From positions 24,254-88,253 of the forward strand of contig JAEETD010000002.1 in NCBI GenBank assembly GCA_016290175.1: DNA of 64,000 nt, given 5' to 3'. A model generated the notes under the pieces. The model ran no database searches and was not told the DNA's origin. It saw nothing but the letters and a program-made list of their open reading frames with translations. Made by a program: the position numbers and the translations under genes. This DNA is from Prevotella sp. GTDB lineage: Bacteria; Bacteroidota; Bacteroidia; Bacteroidales; Bacteroidaceae. This document shows positions 59,120-64,000 of the stretch, piece by piece (the first letter of the stretch is position 1; each line of letters opens with the position of its first letter).

Positions 59120-60466
59120 ATGGAAATATACCTGATTATAACCATCATGGCCATCCTTGTAATGACGGTTCTCGGCTATTTTGTCGGCAACCGTGGTAAG
59201 AAGGGCTTGATTGATAACGTCATAAAATTGACGGCTGAGCGTGACGTCCAGAAGACGAACGTAGAGAACCTTGTAAGACAGTTGGAAGCACAGAAGGCCT
59301 CCTACGAAGAACAATTGAACGAAAAGAAGGCAGCTTTCGACGTACAGATTGCTGCTTTGAAGGAGATGAACGAGCAGCAGATGAAGAGTCAGCTCGAACT
59401 CATCAAGGAACAGATGCAGACCACTTCAGAGAAGGTTCTCAAACAACGTCAGGAGGAACTCGGCGAAGAGAATAAGGAACAGGTCTCGAAGATCATCGAC
59501 CCCTTGCAGAAGAGCCTGAAGGACATGCAGGAGGCACTCGACAAGACTAAGCAACAGCAGACGGAAGCCCTCACTCGTCTGGATGAGACCATTAAGATTA
59601 ACATGCAGAAGAGTGCAGAGATTGGCGAAACGGCTGATCGTCTGACACGTGCTTTGACGGGTGAGGTAAAGATACAGGGTAACTTCGGTGAGCTGAAGCT
59701 CAAACAGTTGCTCGAAGACCTTGAACTGAAGGAAGGTGAGCAGTTTGATACCCAGGAAACCCTGAAAGACAAGGTCGGCAAGGGAGCTAAGGGTGACGAT
59801 GGTAAGGGACTCGTGCCTGATTTTATTTTGCACTTCCCCAATAACCGTCACGTGGTGGTTGATTCCAAGATGTCGTTGACGGACTACGAGCGTTATATGA
59901 ATGCCGAAGACGGCACGCCTGAGAAGAGCGGTTACCTGAGGGCTCATATTGATAGCGTTAGGGCTCAGGTTCGTCGTCTGGCCAAGAAAGAATATACCAA
60001 ATATCTGCCTGAGGGCTACAACCGTTTGAACTTTGCCATTATGTACGTACCCATTGAGGGAGCGTTGAATCTGGCCTTGTTGAACGATGCCACTCTCTGG
60101 CGTGAGGCTTACGATGAAGGTGTGATGATCCTCGGTCCCCAGACCATGTATATGAATCTTCGTGTGTTGGAGATGATGTGGACTCAGGTGCGACAGTTGA
60201 AGAACCAGCAGACGATGATGGATGCTGCCAATACGGTGATCGACCGTGTTCAGGACTTTGGCTTGCGCTTCATGGAAGTGGAGTCGAGCATGAACGACAC
60301 TGTCAAGAAGATGAAGAAACTGAAGATCACTACAGGCGACGGAGGTCCTAGTATCATCACTGCTGCCAGGAACCTGATCAAGGCTGGTGCCAGAGAGAAC
60401 AAGAAAAAGAAATCATTGGCCGAGATGGACGAATCTATGTTTATTGAGGGTGAAACAAATGATTAA
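59120..60466 (+). CDS. rmuC: DNA recombination protein RmuC
   Basis: GNFGELKLKQLLEDLEL, VVDSKMSLTDYERYM, APTxTMY-like LGPQTMYMNLRVLEMMW. Confidence 0.93.
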   Translation: MEIYLIITIMAILVMTVLGYFVGNRGKKGLIDNVIKLTAERDVQKTNVENLVRQLEAQKASYEEQLNEKKAAFDVQIAALKEMNEQQMKSQLELIKEQMQTTSEKVLKQRQEELGEENKEQVSKIIDPLQKSLKDMQEALDKTKQQQTEALTRLDETIKINMQKSAEIGETADRLTRALTGEVKIQGNFGELKLKQLLEDLELKEGEQFDTQETLKDKVGKGAKGDDGKGLVPDFILHFPNNRHVVVDSKMSLTDYERYMNAEDGTPEKSGYLRAHIDSVRAQVRRLAKKEYTKYLPEGYNRLNFAIMYVPIEGALNLALLNDATLWREAYDEGVMILGPQTMYMNLRVLEMMWTQVRQLKNQQTMMDAANTVIDRVQDFGLRFMEVESSMNDTVKKMKKLKITTGDGGPSIITAARNLIKAGARENKKKKSLAEMDESMFIEGETND

Positions 60467-62309
60467 GAAACGACTTTGCGCGCAGATATTAATGGTGTCA
60501 TTGTTGACACCCGCTTTTGCGGATAATCTGCTGAAAGGTACAGTTATTGGTACCACCGAATCCGTGAATTATCAGAATAATGCCAAGACCACAACCATCA
60601 ATACGCGTGAGAATGCTTTCGATGGTGATCTGAACACCTTCTTCGCCTCCTGGGAACGGAGTTACACGTGGACGGGTCTCGACTTGGGAGAACCATATGT
60701 GATCACCCGTGTGGGCTGGTCGCCTCGTAACGACGGATTAGGAGAGCAACGTGTGTTGTTGGGTGTCTTCGAAGGTGCTAACCGCGAGGATTTTATGGAT
60801 GCCCTGCCATTGTATGTCATTCCTGAAAATGGTAAGATCGGTACGATGTCATATGCCGATATCCAGTGTTCAAAGGGTTTCCGCTATGTGCGTTATGTCG
60901 GACCCTCTGATGCTCGTTGTAATATCGCAGAACTGGAGTTTTACGGCCATCCTGGCGCAGGCGACAACAGTCACCTCTATCAGGTGACGAACCTGCCCAC
61001 CGTTAGTATCCACACACTGAACGGCGAGATCCCTTATGACAAGGAACACCAGATTGCCTCTCAGCTGACTATCATCTCTGATAATGGCAGCAAACTGTTG
61101 TCTGAGCCTGGTACGACAAGAGAACGAGGCAATGCCTCACGCGACTTCCCCAAGAAACCTTGGAGAATCAAGTTCGATACCAAACAGAACGTGCTTGATG
61201 CCCCTGCTAAGGCGAAGAAATGGACGTTGATCAATAACTACGGTGACAAGACGCTGATGCGCAACCTGTTGGCCTTCGAACTCAGCAGACGACTCGGTAT
61301 GGACTATACGCCCTATGGTACAGCTGTCGACGTGTTGCTCAATGGCGAATACAAAGGTTGTTATCAATTGTGCGACCAGGTGACAATCAATAAGAACCGT
61401 GTGAATATCACGGAGATGACACCTGAAGACAATCAGGGCGTTGCCTTGACGGGTGGTTATTTGATCGAAGTCGATGCCTATGCCTGGCAGGAGAAATCTT
61501 GGTTTAACTCGAATAAAGGCAATCCCGTTACCATCAAGTCGCCTGACGAAGATGAAATTACGGCTAGGCAGAAGCAATACATCAGTAATTTCTTTAATAA
61601 GATGGAGAACCAGTGGTCCACCTATCTCGATCTGAACAGTTTCCTCCGTCATTTCCTAGTAGGTGAGTTGTCAGGTAATACCGATACCTATTGGAGCGTG
61701 TTCATGTACAAGCAACGCGATGAAGATCTGATGCATGTGGGACCTGTCTGGGATTTCGATCTGGCTTTCAATAACGACCAGCGCATCTATCCTGTCAACG
61801 GCCATCGGGACTATCTCTATCGTGATGGTGGCAGTTGCGCTGGACAAATGAGGACCTTCGTCGATAATATCGTTGTCAAGGATGCTGCTGCCAAGCGACA
61901 GATGTTGGCTATCTGGGATGAGGCCCGCCAGTCAGGACTCACAGAGGAAAATATGATTGCCTATATTGACCGTTGGGAGGCTGATCTCCAGCAGTCACAA
62001 CATCTGAATTTTCTGCGCTGGCCGATTCTGAATCAGCGTGTTCATCAGAATCCACCTACCAAGGGTAGTTTCCAAGCTGAGGTGGAAGTGCTGAGAACCT
62101 ACATGAAGGAACGTTTTGCCTGGATGGATAAGAAACTTGGCTATACCTATAAGCCAAATGCAATCAGTGAGTTACCCCTTGACAAGACCCAACCCTATCA
62201 GGTCTTCTCACTTTCCGGCCAACCTTGTGGCAACAGCATAGAATCCCTATCCCCAGGTATCTATATCATTCGCCAAGGATCAGCCACCCAGAAGATCGTC
62301 GTCAGGTAA
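60459..62309 (+). CDS. CotH-kinase family secreted protein: discoidin-like domain + CotH + C-terminal T9SS-type sorting domain
   Basis: ERGNASRDFPKKPWRIKFD..., GDKTLMRNLLAFELSRRLGMDYTPYGTAVDVLLNGEYKGCYQLCDQV, DFDLAFNNDQR; tail YQVFSLSGQPCGNSIESLSPGIYIIRQGSATQKIVVR. Confidence 0.88.
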   Translation: MIKKRLCAQILMVSLLTPAFADNLLKGTVIGTTESVNYQNNAKTTTINTRENAFDGDLNTFFASWERSYTWTGLDLGEPYVITRVGWSPRNDGLGEQRVLLGVFEGANREDFMDALPLYVIPENGKIGTMSYADIQCSKGFRYVRYVGPSDARCNIAELEFYGHPGAGDNSHLYQVTNLPTVSIHTLNGEIPYDKEHQIASQLTIISDNGSKLLSEPGTTRERGNASRDFPKKPWRIKFDTKQNVLDAPAKAKKWTLINNYGDKTLMRNLLAFELSRRLGMDYTPYGTAVDVLLNGEYKGCYQLCDQVTINKNRVNITEMTPEDNQGVALTGGYLIEVDAYAWQEKSWFNSNKGNPVTIKSPDEDEITARQKQYISNFFNKMENQWSTYLDLNSFLRHFLVGELSGNTDTYWSVFMYKQRDEDLMHVGPVWDFDLAFNNDQRIYPVNGHRDYLYRDGGSCAGQMRTFVDNIVVKDAAAKRQMLAIWDEARQSGLTEENMIAYIDRWEADLQQSQHLNFLRWPILNQRVHQNPPTKGSFQAEVEVLRTYMKERFAWMDKKLGYTYKPNAISELPLDKTQPYQVFSLSGQPCGNSIESLSPGIYIIRQGSATQKIVVR

Positions 62310-62313
62310 TGGG

Positions 62314-63657
62314 CTAATGACCTATCGACTGATGGTATTCGAGTAATTTGTTCTGATAGTCGGCGAAGGCATCAGTACGTTTGTCGCATGCTTGTTGGTA
62401 GAGCATCTGGGCTTCTAGTAGATCACTCATCTTCGTCGTACCTGCCTGATAGAAATTGCGGTTCAGACGAAGATTCTCCTCAGCCTGTTCGATGCTGCGC
62501 TGGGCGAGTAGAAGTTGCTGATACGACTCTTCGACACCGTTCCAGGCGTTCTGTATCCGTATTTGCAGCAATTGCGTATTGTCGGCGAGTTGTTCTTGGG
62601 CCTTCTGATGTTCGATCTTCTTACGTTTGATAGCATACGAGCCTCCCCACCAATCAGAAATAGGCACACTGACGGTAGCGAAGAGCATGCCGAAGGTATG
62701 GTCGTTTTCCAAGAGGTTATGGTAGTTATAGCCTGCTCCAACGGCGACAGAGGGCAGATTCTCTCCAACAGCTATTTTCTTTTGAAGAGCCGTTGCCTCT
62801 ACCTGTTTGCTGAGCAGTTGATATTCGGGAGTTAGTGATACAGACTCTGCCCCTTGAGGGGTGGGGGATTGTGTCATATCGGTTTGATAGGTGATGACAA
62901 ACGAGGTGTCTCGTAAACCGCAGTATTGCGAGAGCAGCAGACGAACCAGCGATAGCCCATTCTGGAGTTTGAGTCTTTGACTGGCAATCTCGTTCTGGCG
63001 CAGTTGTACTCTGAGCAGGTCGTTACGCAAGGCCACACCAGCACGGATAGCCACATCCACATCTTTATAGATATCGCGCAGGAGCGTGTCGGCCGCATCG
63101 ATGGTCTTCATCTTTTCCTGCAGTGAAGCCAGTTGCCAGAAATATTGCTCTGCCGTTTTCTCGACTTCGTTTTCTGAGAGTTGTAACTGCAACTTACTGA
63201 CATCTTCACCTACCTTCGCAAGTTTATTGCCGTTGATGATCTGACCACCTGCAAAAACAGGTTGTACGGCTTGTACTCCAGCGATTGTGCCGTTTTTCAT
63301 CATCGATACGCTGATGGGATTAGCCAGAGCTGCAAGCGCTTCAGGAGGAAACGACTGTGCGAGAGCCATTCCTAATTCGGCAGGAATCACCTCAGAGGGA
63401 TTGATTGTCGTCTGCGCCATGCCTTTGTTGGCATTGAACCAAAGACCTGTACCGCTGACGTTGGGGAAGAACTTTGTGAAGGCCTCCTTGCGTTGTTGCT
63501 GGGCGGCTTCAATATTGTATTTGGCACTGCGGATGGCCATATTGATGTGGAGGGCAGAATCCTTGATCTGCTTCAAAGAATAACGTTGTTGTGATGTTGC
63601 AGTTGCACAGCAACAAACCAAACAAACTATGATTACAAATAACTTCTTCATATTCAT
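62314..63657 (-). CDS. TolC family outer-membrane efflux protein
   Basis: Signal peptide; coiled-coil TolC pattern (ALRNDLLRVQLRQNEIASQRLKLQNGLSLVRLLLSQYCGL); adjacent to RND pump. Confidence 0.9.
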   Translation of the reverse strand: MNMKKLFVIIVCLVCCCATATSQQRYSLKQIKDSALHINMAIRSAKYNIEAAQQQRKEAFTKFFPNVSGTGLWFNANKGMAQTTINPSEVIPAELGMALAQSFPPEALAALANPISVSMMKNGTIAGVQAVQPVFAGGQIINGNKLAKVGEDVSKLQLQLSENEVEKTAEQYFWQLASLQEKMKTIDAADTLLRDIYKDVDVAIRAGVALRNDLLRVQLRQNEIASQRLKLQNGLSLVRLLLSQYCGLRDTSFVITYQTDMTQSPTPQGAESVSLTPEYQLLSKQVEATALQKKIAVGENLPSVAVGAGYNYHNLLENDHTFGMLFATVSVPISDWWGGSYAIKRKKIEHQKAQEQLADNTQLLQIRIQNAWNGVEESYQQLLLAQRSIEQAEENLRLNRNFYQAGTTKMSDLLEAQMLYQQACDKRTDAFADYQNKLLEYHQSIGH

Positions 63658-64000
63658 TTAGTCGAAACTTTCCAATAAATGACGGGCAGCATGGTGACCA
63701 CCATGATCAGAGAGCCGATGCCGCCAGCGAAGATGGTGACACCAACGGGCATCCAGAATGAACTCTGTGCAATGATCATCGGCACTACACCTACAGCCGT
63801 TGTGGCTGTCGTGAGGAAGATAGGTACCATACGGCGTTTGCCAGCATCATAGGCAGCCTGCTTTACGGCTGCGTTGTATGCCTCGCGGTCCACCGTCCAG
63901 TTGCCGTGTTCCGCCACATGCTTTTTAATCAGATCGATGGCATGCTCAAAGATTAGGATCTCGTTACGCATGATCATACCCATCAGGGTGATGAGGCCGA
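63654..64000 (-). CDS. RND efflux transporter (AcrB/CusA-like), C-terminal fragment; continues off window
   Basis: GLITLMGMIMRNEILIFEHAIDL..., RRMVPIFLTTATTAVGVVPMIIAQSSFWMPVGVTIFAGG. Confidence 0.92.
   Translation of the reverse strand, partial: GLITLMGMIMRNEILIFEHAIDLIKKHVAEHGNWTVDREAYNAAVKQAAYDAGKRRMVPIFLTTATTAVGVVPMIIAQSSFWMPVGVTIFAGGIGSLIMVVTMLPVIYWKVSTK

Overview
Chromosomal window from a Bacteroidetes genome (Prevotella-like in gene content, synteny and TAnnTTTGc promoters). It is mostly housekeeping and envelope genes: mltD-parB-parA, surE-lpxB, mlaE/F, lptB, tig-clpP-clpX-recQ-guaB-PPIase-surA-like-ostA-mutL, paaK-ACT, purB, rluB-like, asnS, a 1525-aa surface lipoprotein with a lipoprotein/OmpA tail, lolD, cvfB-like, antiporter, asd, DUF4249/TonB receptor, cdsA-ftsH-rsfS, DUF349, corA, pepD, ksgA, RelA/SpoT-domain protein, MATE, rmuC, CotH and an RND/TolC pair. 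There are two tRNAs (Val, Gln). I found no phage, transposase or CRISPR array. The most unusual content is repeats. (1) A ~36-nt G/C-run palindromic arm (CCCCCTAAGTTAGGGGGnTGGGGGTCTGAACAAGCG) occurs four times as two inverted pairs. One pair is compact (24690-24800); the other brackets a DUF559 (Vsr-like) endonuclease gene (40489-41072). At three sites an arm ends 3-14 nt before a start codon. (2) Short arrays of 7-bp or 9-bp units, often about four copies, sit upstream of promoters or against start codons. (3) Five-unit, 45-bp arrays of a 9-bp CTAGCC unit lie in frame inside both purB and asnS, and a 7-bp array encodes part of a signal peptide. (4) There are candidate structured RNAs at 57.4-57.6 kb, 30.0 kb and 52.6 kb. 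All calls are by eye; no database search was run.
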